64,000 nucleotides of DNA, from NCBI RefSeq assembly GCF_012932145.1, contig NZ_MWOK01000007.1, positions 1-64,000 of the forward strand, in the 5' to 3' direction. Positions 17,051-26,016 of this stretch are shown here, in pieces. This stretch comes from Acidovorax sp. SRB_14. GTDB lineage: Bacteria; Pseudomonadota; Gammaproteobacteria; Burkholderiales; Burkholderiaceae_C. The translations under genes and the position numbers were made by a program. Numbering within the stretch: position 1 is the stretch's first letter; every line of letters starts with the position of its first letter. The notes under the pieces are model-generated. The model worked only from the letters and a program-made list of their open reading frames with translations, did not search any database and was not told where the DNA came from.

Positions 17051-18757
17051 ATGACCAACGAAGAAATCCTCGCCCAGTACGGCCCCCGCGAAGCCATGGA
17101 ATACGACGTGGTCGTAGTCGGCGGCGGCCCTGCCGGCCTGTCCACCGCCATCCGTCTCAAGCAGCTTGCCGCGCACAGCGGCAAGGACCTCTCGGTCGTG
17201 GTGCTCGAAAAGGGCTCCGAGCCCGGCGCGCACATTCTCTCGGGCGCCATCATGGACCCCAAGGCGTTGACCGAGCTGTTTCCCAATTGGAGGGAGCTGG
17301 GCGCACCGCTGCACCAGCCCGTCACCGACGACGCCATGGTGTTCCTGGGCGAAAAATCGTCATTCCGCACGCCCAACTTCCTGCTGCCCGAGTGCTTCCA
17401 GAACCACGGCAACTACATCGTCAGCCTGGGCAATGTCACGCGCTGGCTGGCCGAGCAGGCCGAGGGCCTGGGCGTGGAGATCTTCCCCGGCTTTCCTGCG
17501 GCCGAGGTGCTCTACAACGCCGACGGCTCCGTCAAGGGCGTGGCCACCGGCAACATGGGCGTGGGCAAGGACCACGAACCCACGGCCGACTTCCAGCTGG
17601 GCATGGAGCTGCACGCCAAGTACACGATTTTTGCCGAGGGCGCGCGCGGCAGCCTGGGCCGGCAGCTGCTGGCCCGGTTCAAGCTCGACGAGGGCCGTGA
17701 TCCGCAGGCCTATGGCATCGGCGTCAAGGAGCTGTGGGAGATCGATCCGGCCCGCCACCAGCCCGGCTTCGTGCTGCACACCGCCGGCTGGCCGATGGAC
17801 GCCGACACCTACGGCGGCGCCTTCCTCTACCACGCCGAAGACAACAAGGTGGCGCTGGGCTTCATCACGGGCCTGGACTACAGCAACCCCTACCTGAGCC
17901 CGTTCGAGGAATTCCAGCGCTGGAAGACCCACCCCAACATCCGCTGGTACCTTGAAGGCGACGCTTCCAAGGGCATCAAGCCGGCCAAGCGCATCGGCTA
18001 CGGCGCGCGCGCCATCACGGCCGGCGGCCTGATGTCGCTGCCCAAGACGGTGTTCCCCGGCGGCGCGCTGGTCGGCTGCGAGGCCGGCTACCTGAACGTG
18101 AGCCGCATCAAGGGCAGCCACGCCGCCATCAAGACCGGCATGCTGGCCGCCGAGGCCGCGTTCGACGCGATCCAGGCGGGCCGCCAGCACGACGAGCTCA
18201 GCGCCTACCCCAAGGCGTTTGAGGACAGCTGGCTCTACACCGAGCTCAACAAGGCGCGCAATTTCAAAGCCTGGTTCAAGAAGGGGCTGACCACCGCCAC
18301 GCTGATGAACGGCATCGAGCAGTTCGTGCTCAAGGGCAACATCCCGTGGACGCTGCACCGCCACACGCCCGACCACGCCAGCCTCAAGCCCGCGGCCCAG
18401 TGCAAGCCCATCGTCTACCCCAAGCCCGACGGCAAGCTCACCTTCGACCGACTCTCGAGCGTGTTCATCAGCAACACCAACCACGCCGAAGACCAGCCGG
18501 CCCACCTCACGCTCAAGGATGCGAGCGTGCCGGTCAACGTCAACCTGGCCCAGTACGCGGGCCCCGAGGCGCGCTACTGCCCGGCCGGCGTGTACGAATT
18601 CGTGCCCGACGAAGCCCAGGGCGGCAGCGCCCAGCGCCTGCAGATCAATGCGCAAAACTGCGTGCACTGCAAGACCTGCGACATCAAGGACCCGACGCAG
18701 AACATCGTCTGGGTCACGCCCGAAGGCGGCGGCGGCCCGAACTACTCTGGCATGTAA
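17051..18757 (+). CDS. Electron transfer flavoprotein-ubiquinone oxidoreductase
   Basis: A 568-residue membrane-associated flavoprotein passing electrons from ETF (fatty acid and amino acid oxidation) to ubiquinone. The FAD-binding VVVVGGGPAGLSTAIRL lies at about residues 19-35 and the mid-domain GGCEAGYLN-type motif reads GALVGCEAGYLNVSRIKG. The C-terminal 4Fe-4S ligand segment is CPAGVYEFVP then NCVHCKTCDIKDPTQNI. The ATG at 17051 gives the usual N terminus; upstream in-frame codons are unlikely. A strong terminator follows. Confidence 0.96.
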   Translation: MTNEEILAQYGPREAMEYDVVVVGGGPAGLSTAIRLKQLAAHSGKDLSVVVLEKGSEPGAHILSGAIMDPKALTELFPNWRELGAPLHQPVTDDAMVFLGEKSSFRTPNFLLPECFQNHGNYIVSLGNVTRWLAEQAEGLGVEIFPGFPAAEVLYNADGSVKGVATGNMGVGKDHEPTADFQLGMELHAKYTIFAEGARGSLGRQLLARFKLDEGRDPQAYGIGVKELWEIDPARHQPGFVLHTAGWPMDADTYGGAFLYHAEDNKVALGFITGLDYSNPYLSPFEEFQRWKTHPNIRWYLEGDASKGIKPAKRIGYGARAITAGGLMSLPKTVFPGGALVGCEAGYLNVSRIKGSHAAIKTGMLAAEAAFDAIQAGRQHDELSAYPKAFEDSWLYTELNKARNFKAWFKKGLTTATLMNGIEQFVLKGNIPWTLHRHTPDHASLKPAAQCKPIVYPKPDGKLTFDRLSSVFISNTNHAEDQPAHLTLKDASVPVNVNLAQYAGPEARYCPAGVYEFVPDEAQGGSAQRLQINAQNCVHCKTCDIKDPTQNIVWVTPEGGGGPNYSGM

Positions 18758-18781
18758 AAACCATAGCACTCTGCGCTTTGT

Positions 18782-18805
18782 GGGCCTGCGTTGCAGGCCC
18801 TTTTT
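18782..18805 (+). terminator. Rho-independent terminator after the ETF-QO gene
   Basis: GGGCCTGC-GTT-GCAGGCCC (18782-18800) forms a perfect 8-bp stem with a 3-base loop followed by TTTTT. Confidence 0.92.
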
Positions 18806-18957
18806 CATGTCGCATCCAAACCGGCCACCGCAGCAGCGCAGCGGGCGCCTCCGCGCCCTGGCCGCGGTCCGGCACAAACCCAGAAATAGGAACATACTGG
18901 CGCCACCTCACCCCCCGGGGTCTCCTCGCGGGCGTGACCCCACGATGGAGAAATGGC

Positions 18958-19467
18958 ATGCCGTCCACCCCATTGAGCCCGCCCTTTGCCCTGCGCAGGC
19001 GCCACGTCATCGGCGGGGCCCTGGCCGCCGCCACCGTGGCGCTGTGGCCCTGGACACCGGCCTTTCCGGTGGAAGGCGGTGCGCAGACCACCTTCCTGAC
19101 CTTGTCCCAGCTGCTCACCGGACGCGACACGCTGGACCCGACGCTGGGCCGCCGCTTGCTGGAGGCGCTGCAGGCCAGCGACACGAGCTTCGACCAGCAC
19201 GCCACCGATCTGCTCGGCCTCCTGCAAACGCGCAAAGTCCTGCTGCCCAACTTGCCAGCGCTGCTGACCGCTGAAAAGCCGCCCTTCGCCGCACTGCCCA
19301 GCCAGGTCATGGCGGCCTGGTACCTTGGTGTCGTGGGCGATGGACCACAGGCCCGCGTCGTGGCCTTCGAACACGCCCTCAATGCCGCCACCGTCTCGGA
19401 CAAGCTCAGGCCGCCCACCTACGCCTATGGCGCGCCCGGCAGCTGGAGCGCCAACCCCAACACCTGA
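18958..19467 (+). CDS. Small Tat-exported subunit of a membrane-bound FAD dehydrogenase (FAD-SLDH-like)
   Basis: A 169-residue protein with a Tat-like signal (LRRRHVIGGALAAATVALWPW, about 13-33) and a mature part like the small subunit of sorbitol/gluconate dehydrogenases: FLTLSQLLTGRDTLDPTLGRRLLEAL and PSQVMAAWYLGVVG. Such subunits help export and stabilise the large flavoprotein. The ATG at 18958 has GGAGA 7 bases upstream. It leads a three-gene operon with a GMC flavoprotein (7-base gap) and a triheme cytochrome c. Confidence 0.85.
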   Translation: MPSTPLSPPFALRRRHVIGGALAAATVALWPWTPAFPVEGGAQTTFLTLSQLLTGRDTLDPTLGRRLLEALQASDTSFDQHATDLLGLLQTRKVLLPNLPALLTAEKPPFAALPSQVMAAWYLGVVGDGPQARVVAFEHALNAATVSDKLRPPTYAYGAPGSWSANPNT

Positions 19468-19474
19468 GGTGCCT

Positions 19475-21115
19475 ATGCCGCAAGACCTCTCCGCAGATTT
19501 CGTCATCGTCGGTTCCGGCATCATCGGCGCGCTGCTGGCACGCAAGCTTGCCCTGGCTGGCGCCTCGGTGCTGATGCTCGAAGCCGGCCCGCTCGTCACG
19601 CGGGCCGAACTGGTGGCGCGCTTTCGCAACTCGCCGCGCCGCAGCGACTGGATGTCGCCCTACCCGCCCTCGCCCTGGGCGCCGCACCCCGTCTACCAGC
19701 CCGAAGACAACGGCTACCTGGTGCACGCCGGCCCCTACCCCTACAAGGCCGAATACATCCGGCAGGTGGGCGGCAGCACCTGGCACTGGGCCGCGCAGGC
19801 ATGGCGCAACGTGCCCAACGACTTCCGCATCCACAGCCTCTATGGCGTGGGCGTAGACTGGCCCTTTGGCTACGACGAGCTGGAGCCCTATTACCAGGAG
19901 GCCGAGGAGATCATGGGCGTCTCGGGCGCGCCCAATACCGGCTCGCCGCGCAGCAAGCCCTTTCCCATGGAGCCGGTGGCCGAGGTCTGGGCGATGCGCC
20001 GCCTGCGTGAACGCCTCGCCCCCGAATACGCCGTGGTCGGCAACACCACCGCGCGCAACAGCCGCGCCTACGATGGCCGCCCGCCCTGCTGCGGCAACAA
20101 CAGCTGCCAGCCGATCTGCCCGATCGACGCGCAATACCACGGCGGCCTGGCCGTGGACGCGGCCCTGGCGGCCGGCGCCAAGCTGCAGGTCAACGCCAAT
20201 GTGTTCAAGCTGGAGCACGATGGCGCCGCCCGCATCACCGCGGCGCACTACTACGACCCCGACAAGCGCTCACACCGCGTCACCGGCAAAACCTTCATCG
20301 TCGCGGCCAACGGGGTGGAAAGCCCGCGCCTGCTGCTGCTGTCGCAAAGCGACAAGTTCCCGCACGGCCTTGCCAACAGCCGCGACATGGTGGGCCGCCA
20401 CCTGATGGACCACCCCAGCACCTCGCTGACCTTCGACGCCGACGAGGACGTGTGGCTGGGCCGGGGGCCGCAGAGCCCCAATTCCATCAACACCATGCGC
20501 GACGGCGCCTTCCGCTCGGAGCATGCGGCCTACCGGCTCGACTTCACCAACATCTCCCGCGTGGACGTGACCACCAGGACGCTGATCTCTGAAGGGGTGT
20601 ACGGGCCCGAGTTCGAACGCCGCCTGCGCTACAGCGCCGCCCGCGAAATGAACGTCAAGAATGTGCTGGAGGTGCTGCCGAGGCCCGAGCACCGCATCGC
20701 GCTCAGCGACCAGAAAGATGCCATGGGCCTGCCCAAGCCCCAAACCCACTACTCGATCGACGACTACACCCGCGCCGGCCATGTGCGTTCGCAGCAAGAC
20801 TTCAAGCGCATTGCCGAACTGATGGGGGGCATCAACCTGCGCTTCAGCAAGGATGGTGACTTCGCCAACAACCAGCACATCTGCGGCACCGTGAGCATGG
20901 GCACCGACCCGGCCGTGTCGGTGTGCGACGAATGGGGCCGGGCGCACGACCACGAGAACCTGTACCTCGCGGGCACCGGCGTGCTGCCCACCTCTTCCAC
21001 CTGCAATTCGACGCAAAACGGCATCGCGGTGGCCCTGCGCAGCGCGCAGCACCTGCTGGCGCAGCGGACCGGTCAGCCGGTGCCGCGCGCCGCCGCCCCC
21101 AGCGCCAGGAGCTGA
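19475..21115 (+). CDS. GMC oxidoreductase, large FAD subunit of a periplasmic dehydrogenase
   Basis: A 546-residue flavoprotein: DFVIVGSGIIGALLARKLALAGASV at about 8-32 binds FAD, GGSTWHWAAQAWRNVPNDF near residue 95 is the second GMC signature, and a C-terminal CGTVSMGTDPAVSVCDEWGRAHDHENLYLAGTGVLPTSSTCN contains the active-site region. A Cys-rich stretch (PPCCGNNSCQPICPID, about residue 206) resembles the Fe-S ligand region of gluconate and fructose dehydrogenases. It has no signal of its own and presumably rides out with the small Tat subunit. Electrons would go to the cytochrome encoded next. The sugar or polyol substrate is unknown. Confidence 0.9.
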   Translation: MPQDLSADFVIVGSGIIGALLARKLALAGASVLMLEAGPLVTRAELVARFRNSPRRSDWMSPYPPSPWAPHPVYQPEDNGYLVHAGPYPYKAEYIRQVGGSTWHWAAQAWRNVPNDFRIHSLYGVGVDWPFGYDELEPYYQEAEEIMGVSGAPNTGSPRSKPFPMEPVAEVWAMRRLRERLAPEYAVVGNTTARNSRAYDGRPPCCGNNSCQPICPIDAQYHGGLAVDAALAAGAKLQVNANVFKLEHDGAARITAAHYYDPDKRSHRVTGKTFIVAANGVESPRLLLLSQSDKFPHGLANSRDMVGRHLMDHPSTSLTFDADEDVWLGRGPQSPNSINTMRDGAFRSEHAAYRLDFTNISRVDVTTRTLISEGVYGPEFERRLRYSAAREMNVKNVLEVLPRPEHRIALSDQKDAMGLPKPQTHYSIDDYTRAGHVRSQQDFKRIAELMGGINLRFSKDGDFANNQHICGTVSMGTDPAVSVCDEWGRAHDHENLYLAGTGVLPTSSTCNSTQNGIAVALRSAQHLLAQRTGQPVPRAAAPSARS

Positions 21116-21117
21116 GC

Positions 21118-22524
21118 ATGCGCACTTGCCTGAACTCTTGTCTTCGCACAGGCCTGGTTGCGGCCCTGTGTCTGGTGGCGCTCAGCGCCCGGGCCCAGGC
21201 CCCGGCCACCGCACCCCAAGACCTGGTCGAACGCGGCCGCTACCTCGCGACGGCGGGCGACTGCGTGGCCTGCCATACAGCGCCCCAAGGCGCGGCCATG
21301 GCCGGCGGCCTGGCTATCGCCACCCCGCTGGGCGCCATTTACTCCACCAACATCACGCCCTCGAAAACCTCGGGCATCGGCAACTACACGCTGGCGCAAT
21401 TCACGGCCGCCCTGCGCCAGGGGCGGCGCGCCGACGGGGCCTACCTGTACCCGGCCATGCCGTACACGGCCTATGCCAAGACCACCGACGATGACATGGC
21501 GGCGATGTACGCCTACTTCATGCACGGCGTCGCGCCCATCGACAGCGCCCCCCCGGCCACCCAGCTGCCTTTCCCTTTCAGCATCCGGGCCTCCCTGGCC
21601 GTGTGGAATGCCTTGTTCCTCGACACCACGCCCTACCAGCCCAACGCACAGCAGACGCCCGAATGGAACCGGGGCGCCTACCTGGTGCAGGGCCTGGCCC
21701 ATTGCAGCGCCTGCCATACGCCGCGCAACGCCCTGATGGCCGAAGACCCCAAGCGCAGCCTGGGCGGCGGTGAAGCCGGGCCATGGCACGCGCCCAACAT
21801 CTCGTCCGACACCCAGGGCGGCATCGGTGGCTGGTCCGAAGACGAACTGGTGCGCTACATGCGCGAAGGCCATGTGGTCGGCAAAGGCTCCAGCGGCGGC
21901 CCGATGGCCGAAGCCGTGGACCACAGCCTCAGCCGACTGTCCGAGGCCGACCTGCACGCGATGGCCGTGTACCTCAAATCCACGCCCGCCATCGCAGACC
22001 CCGCCGCTACCCAGCCCGCCTACTCCTGGGGCCAGGCCACGGACCAGCTGGCCAGCATCCGCGGCGTGGCACTGCCGCAAAACCTCGGCAGCATGACCGG
22101 ACCGCAGCTCTACGACGCGTTCTGCGCCAGCTGCCACCAGGCGCAGGCGCAAGGCAGCGCCGACGGCAAGCTGCCCGCGCTGTTCCACCACAGCACCCTG
22201 GGGCGCAGCAACACCAACAACCTCGTGCTGTCCATTCTGCAAGGCGTGCCACGGCACGGTCGCGACAGCATCATGCCGGCCTTCGCGCACGAGCTCACCG
22301 ACCCGCAGATCAGCACCTTGAGCAACTATCTGCTCAAGGAATATGGCAACCCCCAGGCCCGCGTCACCAAAAGCCAGGTGGCCCGATTGCGCAGCAACGC
22401 CCCGGACAACACCCTGGTCCAGCTGGCCCGCTGGGGCATGGCCATCGCTGTTCTGATCGTGCTGCTCGTGCTGGGCTGGGCCATCCGGCGCGCGCAAAGG
22501 CGCAAGCACGCTCCGCCGCGCTGA
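21118..22524 (+). CDS. Triheme cytochrome c subunit of the dehydrogenase
   Basis: A 468-residue protein with an N-terminal signal (LVAALCLVALSARAQA), three CxxCH haem sites at about 49-53 (CVACH), 196-200 (CSACH) and 336-340 (CASCH), and a C-terminal anchor WGMAIAVLIVLLVLGWAI followed by basic residues. This is the architecture of the cytochrome subunit of gluconate/alcohol/sorbitol dehydrogenases, which hands electrons to ubiquinone. It starts 2 bases after the GMC stop, with AGGAG inside the preceding codons. Confidence 0.93.
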   Translation: MRTCLNSCLRTGLVAALCLVALSARAQAPATAPQDLVERGRYLATAGDCVACHTAPQGAAMAGGLAIATPLGAIYSTNITPSKTSGIGNYTLAQFTAALRQGRRADGAYLYPAMPYTAYAKTTDDDMAAMYAYFMHGVAPIDSAPPATQLPFPFSIRASLAVWNALFLDTTPYQPNAQQTPEWNRGAYLVQGLAHCSACHTPRNALMAEDPKRSLGGGEAGPWHAPNISSDTQGGIGGWSEDELVRYMREGHVVGKGSSGGPMAEAVDHSLSRLSEADLHAMAVYLKSTPAIADPAATQPAYSWGQATDQLASIRGVALPQNLGSMTGPQLYDAFCASCHQAQAQGSADGKLPALFHHSTLGRSNTNNLVLSILQGVPRHGRDSIMPAFAHELTDPQISTLSNYLLKEYGNPQARVTKSQVARLRSNAPDNTLVQLARWGMAIAVLIVLLVLGWAIRRAQRRKHAPPR

Positions 22525-22655
22525 CTGCGCGCCGCGCCACCCCTGCCCCCTCGCTGCGCTGCAGTAGACTCGCCCGCGGGGCCCGGCGACCCTCCTGCGC
22601 GGGCCTTCTCGGAATCAAGCAGGACACAACGACAGATACAAGGTTGGAGATGGAA

Positions 22656-23621
22656 ATGAAGCAAATGTCTTGGGCACCCCTGGGCGCATTGGCACTGGCC
22701 ATGGCGTTCATCGCACCGGCCCACGCCCAGCAGAAATCGGTCGCCGTCACGGCCATCGTCGAACACCCGGCACTCGACGCCGTGCGCGACGGTGTGCAGG
22801 CCGCCCTCAAGGAAGCGGGCTTCGAATCGGGCAAGAACCTGAAGTGGCAGTACCAGAGCGCCCAAGGCAACACCGGCACGGCCGCGCAGATCGCGCGCAA
22901 GTTCGTTGGCGACAAGCCCGACGCCATCGTCGCCATCGCCACGCCCTCGGCCCAGGCCGTGATCGCCTCGACCAAGACCGTGCCCGTGGTGTTCTCGGCC
23001 GTGACCGACCCCGTCGCCGCCAAGCTCGTGCCCAGCTGGAACGCCTCGCACACCAACGTGACCGGCGTGTCCGACCTGCTGGCGCTCGACAAGCAGATGG
23101 ATCTCGTCAAGCAGGTCGTGCCCAATGCCAAGCGCGTGGGCATGGTCTACAACCCCGGCGAAGCCAACTCGGTGGTCGTGGTCAAGCAGATGAAAGAGCT
23201 GCTGCCCAAGCTGGGCATGACGCTGGTCGAAGCCGCCGCGCCGCGCTCGGTGGACGTGGGCAGCGCCGCGCGCAGCCTGATCGGCAAGGTCGACGTGATC
23301 TACACCAATACCGACAACAACGTGGTCTCGGCCTACGAAGCGCTGGTCAAGGTCGGCCAGGAAGCCAAGATCCCGCTCGTCGCCTCGGACACCGACAGCG
23401 TCAAGCGCGGTGCGATTGCCGCTTTCGGCATCAACTACCGCGACCTGGGCGAGCAGACCGGCCGCATGGTCGCGCGCATCCTCAAGGGCGAGAAGCCCGG
23501 CGACATCAAGCCCGAAGTGAGCACCAAGATGGAGCTGTTCGTGAACCCCGGCGCCGCCGAGAAGCAGGGCGTGAAGCTCTCCGACGCGCTCGTCAAGTCG
23601 GCCGCGCAAGTGGTGCAATGA
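22656..23621 (+). CDS. ABC transporter substrate-binding protein (ABC_sub_bind family)
   Basis: A 321-residue lipid-free binding protein with a signal peptide (ALALAMAFIAPAHAQQ). The mature part has VAVTAIVEHPALDAVRDGVQAAL, PDAIVAIATPSAQAV, VVFSAVTDPVAAKLV, GVSDLLALDKQMDLVKQ, YTNTDNNVV and AAFGINYRDLGEQTG, typical of the family associated with aromatic amino acid-type (TrpX-like) importers. ATG at 22656 is preferred over 22650 because GGAG lies 6 bases upstream. Permease and ATPase genes follow after a hairpin. Confidence 0.92.
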   Translation: MKQMSWAPLGALALAMAFIAPAHAQQKSVAVTAIVEHPALDAVRDGVQAALKEAGFESGKNLKWQYQSAQGNTGTAAQIARKFVGDKPDAIVAIATPSAQAVIASTKTVPVVFSAVTDPVAAKLVPSWNASHTNVTGVSDLLALDKQMDLVKQVVPNAKRVGMVYNPGEANSVVVVKQMKELLPKLGMTLVEAAAPRSVDVGSAARSLIGKVDVIYTNTDNNVVSAYEALVKVGQEAKIPLVASDTDSVKRGAIAAFGINYRDLGEQTGRMVARILKGEKPGDIKPEVSTKMELFVNPGAAEKQGVKLSDALVKSAAQVVQ

Positions 23622-23665
23622 GCGCCTGAGCGCCCTTGGGGCGCCGCACGGCGCAACCCACCGGC

Positions 23666-23700
23666 AGGGGCCATGCACCGCATGGCTCCTGCTTTCTTTT
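23666..23700 (+). terminator. Hairpin with T-rich tail between binding protein and permease genes
   Basis: AGGGGCCATGC (23666-23676) pairs with GCATGGCTCCT (23680-23690), one G-U pair, loop ACC, followed by GCTTTCTTTT. As a partial terminator or RNA-stabilising hairpin it would keep the binding protein more abundant than the membrane parts. Confidence 0.65.
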
Positions 23701-23720
23701 AATTCCACCGTTGGCCGTCC

Positions 23721-24611
23721 ATGTCTCTCTTTTCCCTGCTCGGCGCCATTGAAATCGGCCTGATCTTCAGCCTCGTGGCGCTGGGCGTGTTCATTTCGTT
23801 CAGGCTGCTGCGCTTTCCCGACCTGACCGTGGACGGCAGCTTTCCGCTCGGCGGCGCGGTCTGCGCCATCCTGATCTCCTCGGGCGTCAACCCCTGGCTG
23901 GCCACGCTGGCCGCCACCGTCGCGGGCGCCTTCGCCGGGCTCGTCACCGGCTGGCTCAATGTGCGCCTCAAGATCATGGACCTGCTGGCCAGCATCCTGG
24001 TGATGATCGCGCTGTACTCGATCAACCTGCGCGTCATGGGCGGCCCCAATGTGCCGCTCATCAACGACCCCACGCTGTTCACCCTGCTGCAGCCCGCCGG
24101 CATGGACGACTACGTGGCGCGCCCGCTGCTGCTGGCCGTCATCGTCATCGCCGCCAAGCTGTTCATGGACTGGTTCTTCTCGACCGAACGGGGCCTGGCG
24201 ATCCGCGCCACCGGCTCCAATGCGCGCATGGCCCGCTCGCAGGGCGTCAACACCGGCGCCATGGTGCTGCTGGGCATGGCCGTCTCCAACGCCTTGGTGG
24301 GCTTGGCGGGCGCGCTGTTTGCCCAGACGCAGGGCGGCTCCGACATCTCCATGGGCATCGGCACCATCGTCATCGGCTTGGCGGCGGTGATCGTGGGCGA
24401 GAGCATCCTGCCGTCGCGCCGCCTGATCTACGCCACGCTGGCCGTCGTCATCGGTGCCATCGTCTACCGCTTTTTCATCGCGCTGGCGCTCAACAGCGAC
24501 TTCATCGGCCTCAAGGCGCAGGACCTGAACCTGGTCACGGCCGTGCTCGTCACCATCGCGCTGGTCATTCCCCAGCTCAAGCGCAAGCTGGCCAAACGCC
24601 GCCCGAACTGA
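23721..24611 (+). CDS. ABC transporter permease
   Basis: A 296-residue membrane protein with about 8-9 hydrophobic segments. FPDLTVDGSFPLGGAVCAILISSGVNPWLATLAATVAGAFAG (about 33-75) and MGGPNVPLINDP are characteristic of the permease that pairs with ABC_sub_bind proteins. NARMARSQGVNTGAMVLLGMAVSNALVGLAGAL is the ATPase-contact and inner-helix region. The ATPase gene follows 20 bases downstream. Confidence 0.92.
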   Translation: MSLFSLLGAIEIGLIFSLVALGVFISFRLLRFPDLTVDGSFPLGGAVCAILISSGVNPWLATLAATVAGAFAGLVTGWLNVRLKIMDLLASILVMIALYSINLRVMGGPNVPLINDPTLFTLLQPAGMDDYVARPLLLAVIVIAAKLFMDWFFSTERGLAIRATGSNARMARSQGVNTGAMVLLGMAVSNALVGLAGALFAQTQGGSDISMGIGTIVIGLAAVIVGESILPSRRLIYATLAVVIGAIVYRFFIALALNSDFIGLKAQDLNLVTAVLVTIALVIPQLKRKLAKRRPN

Positions 24612-24631
24612 GCGCACCCGAGAGAAGACCC

Positions 24632-25426
24632 ATGCTGAGCGCCCAAAACCTCGAAATCACCTTCAACCCCGGCACGCCGATCGAAATGCGCGCGCTGCGC
24701 GGCATGTCGCTCGACATCCCGGCCGGCCAGTTCGTCACCGTCATTGGCTCCAACGGGGCCGGCAAGTCCACCTTCCTGAACGCCATCTCGGGCGACCTGG
24801 CGGTGGACAGCGGCCGCGTCACCATCGACGGCAGCGACGTCACGCGCCTGCCCGTATGGGAGCGCTCATCGCGCGTGGCCCGCGTGTTCCAGGACCCCAT
24901 GGCCGGCACCTGCGAAGACCTGACCATCGAAGAGAACATGGCCCTGGCGCAGCAGCGCGGCACGCGCCGCGGCCTGCGCAGCGCCGTCAAGACCGCACTG
25001 CGCGAGACCTTCCGCGCGCGCCTGGCCACGCTGGGCCTGGGGCTGGAGAGCCGCCTCACCGACCGCATCGGTCTGCTCTCGGGCGGCCAGCGCCAGGCCG
25101 TGAGCCTGCTGATGGCGGCGCTGCAGCCCTCGCGCATCCTGCTGCTCGACGAGCACACCGCCGCGCTCGACCCGCGCACCGCCGACTTCGTGCTGCAGCT
25201 GACGGCGCGCATCGTGGCCGAGAACCGGCTCACCACCATGATGGTCACGCACAGCATGCGCCAGGCGCTGGACGTCGGCGAGCGCACCGTCATGCTGCAC
25301 CAGGGCCAAGTGGTGCTGGACGTGTCGGGCGAGGAACGCAGCCGCCTCGACGTGCCCGACCTGCTCCAGATGTTCGAGAAGGTGCGCGGCGAAAAACTGG
25401 CCGACGACGCACTGCTGCTGGGCTAA
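24632..25426 (+). CDS. ABC transporter ATP-binding protein
   Basis: A 264-residue ATPase: Walker A GSNGAGKST (about 46-54), a Q-loop in VFQDPMAGTCEDLTIEENM, the signature LLSGGQRQAVSLLMA (about 150), Walker B RILLLDEHTAALDP and the switch His in MMVTHSMRQAL. The Walker B Glu is followed by His rather than the usual Pro, which is common in this subgroup. It completes the three-gene importer whose substrate cannot be fixed from sequence. Confidence 0.94.
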   Translation: MLSAQNLEITFNPGTPIEMRALRGMSLDIPAGQFVTVIGSNGAGKSTFLNAISGDLAVDSGRVTIDGSDVTRLPVWERSSRVARVFQDPMAGTCEDLTIEENMALAQQRGTRRGLRSAVKTALRETFRARLATLGLGLESRLTDRIGLLSGGQRQAVSLLMAALQPSRILLLDEHTAALDPRTADFVLQLTARIVAENRLTTMMVTHSMRQALDVGERTVMLHQGQVVLDVSGEERSRLDVPDLLQMFEKVRGEKLADDALLLG

Positions 25427-25472
25427 GCCCGTGGCACCTGCCTGCGCTCCTTCCGGGGCTGCAGACAGGCCT

Positions 25473-25540
25473 TCAACATCAAAATCGATAGCTGCTAGCG
25501 CTTTACCAACAAGCGTTAGAGGCCGATTTGACCTGAAACA
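25473..25540. repeat. Comamonadaceae-type intergenic repeat, copy 4
   Basis: The cleanest copy: CATCAAAATCGATAGCTGCTAGCGCTTT, ACCAACAAGCGTTAGAGGCC, then GATTTGACCTGAAA. AGCGCTT and AAGCGTT can pair. It sits between the convergent ends of the ABC ATPase gene and the Lrp gene. Confidence 0.8.
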
Positions 25541-25543
25541 GAC

Positions 25544-26011
25544 TCAATCGGCGAACAGCGGCAGATCGGCTTTCTTCAGCGTGCGCAGCACGAAGCTGGA
25601 GCGACTGTGGCGGATGCCCTTGATCTTGTAGAGCTTCTCGCGCAGAAGGCGCTCGTAGTCGCGCGTGTCCTTGACCACCACGCGCAGCAGGTAGTCGTAG
25701 TCGCCCGACACCAGGTGCGCCTCGATCACCTCGGGAATGCTGGCCAAGGTTTCGCCAAACTTTTCCAGCGTGTTGTCGGAGTGGCTGTCAAGCGTGACCT
25801 GCACCAGCACCGTGTCGCCCAGCCCGAGGGCGTGCGGGTTCAGGCGCACGGTGTAGCCCTCGATCACGCCGGCCTCTTCCATCTTCTTGATGCGCCCCCA
25901 GCAGGGCGAGGGGCTCAGGCCCACGGCCTGGCCGATGTCCTGCAGGCTGGCGCGCGCATTGCCCTGCAGAACGGCGAGAATTTTTCTGTCCAATCGATCC
26001 ATTCGCCGCAT
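25544..26011 (-). CDS. Lrp/AsnC family transcriptional regulator
   Basis: A 155-residue regulator with an N-terminal helix-turn-helix (LDRKILAVLQGNARASLQDIGQAVGLSPSPCWGRIKKMEEAG) and a C-terminal RAM ligand domain (VSGDYDYLLRVVVKDTRDYERLLREKL). The alternative start MDRLDRK at 26002 would also be normal. It is convergent with the ABC importer and divergent from the TRAP genes. A near-perfect Lrp box and three further CAGAA motifs lie upstream, so autoregulation and control of the TRAP system are likely. Confidence 0.93.
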   Translation of the reverse strand: MRRMDRLDRKILAVLQGNARASLQDIGQAVGLSPSPCWGRIKKMEEAGVIEGYTVRLNPHALGLGDTVLVQVTLDSHSDNTLEKFGETLASIPEVIEAHLVSGDYDYLLRVVVKDTRDYERLLREKLYKIKGIRHSRSSFVLRTLKKADLPLFAD

Positions 26012-26016
26012 TATTC

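Noticed and set aside
22326-24617. Long minus-strand open frame opposite the ABC binding protein and permease.
   Set aside because: His/Asp/Arg-rich composition typical of an antisense shadow; no domain, no ribosome site.
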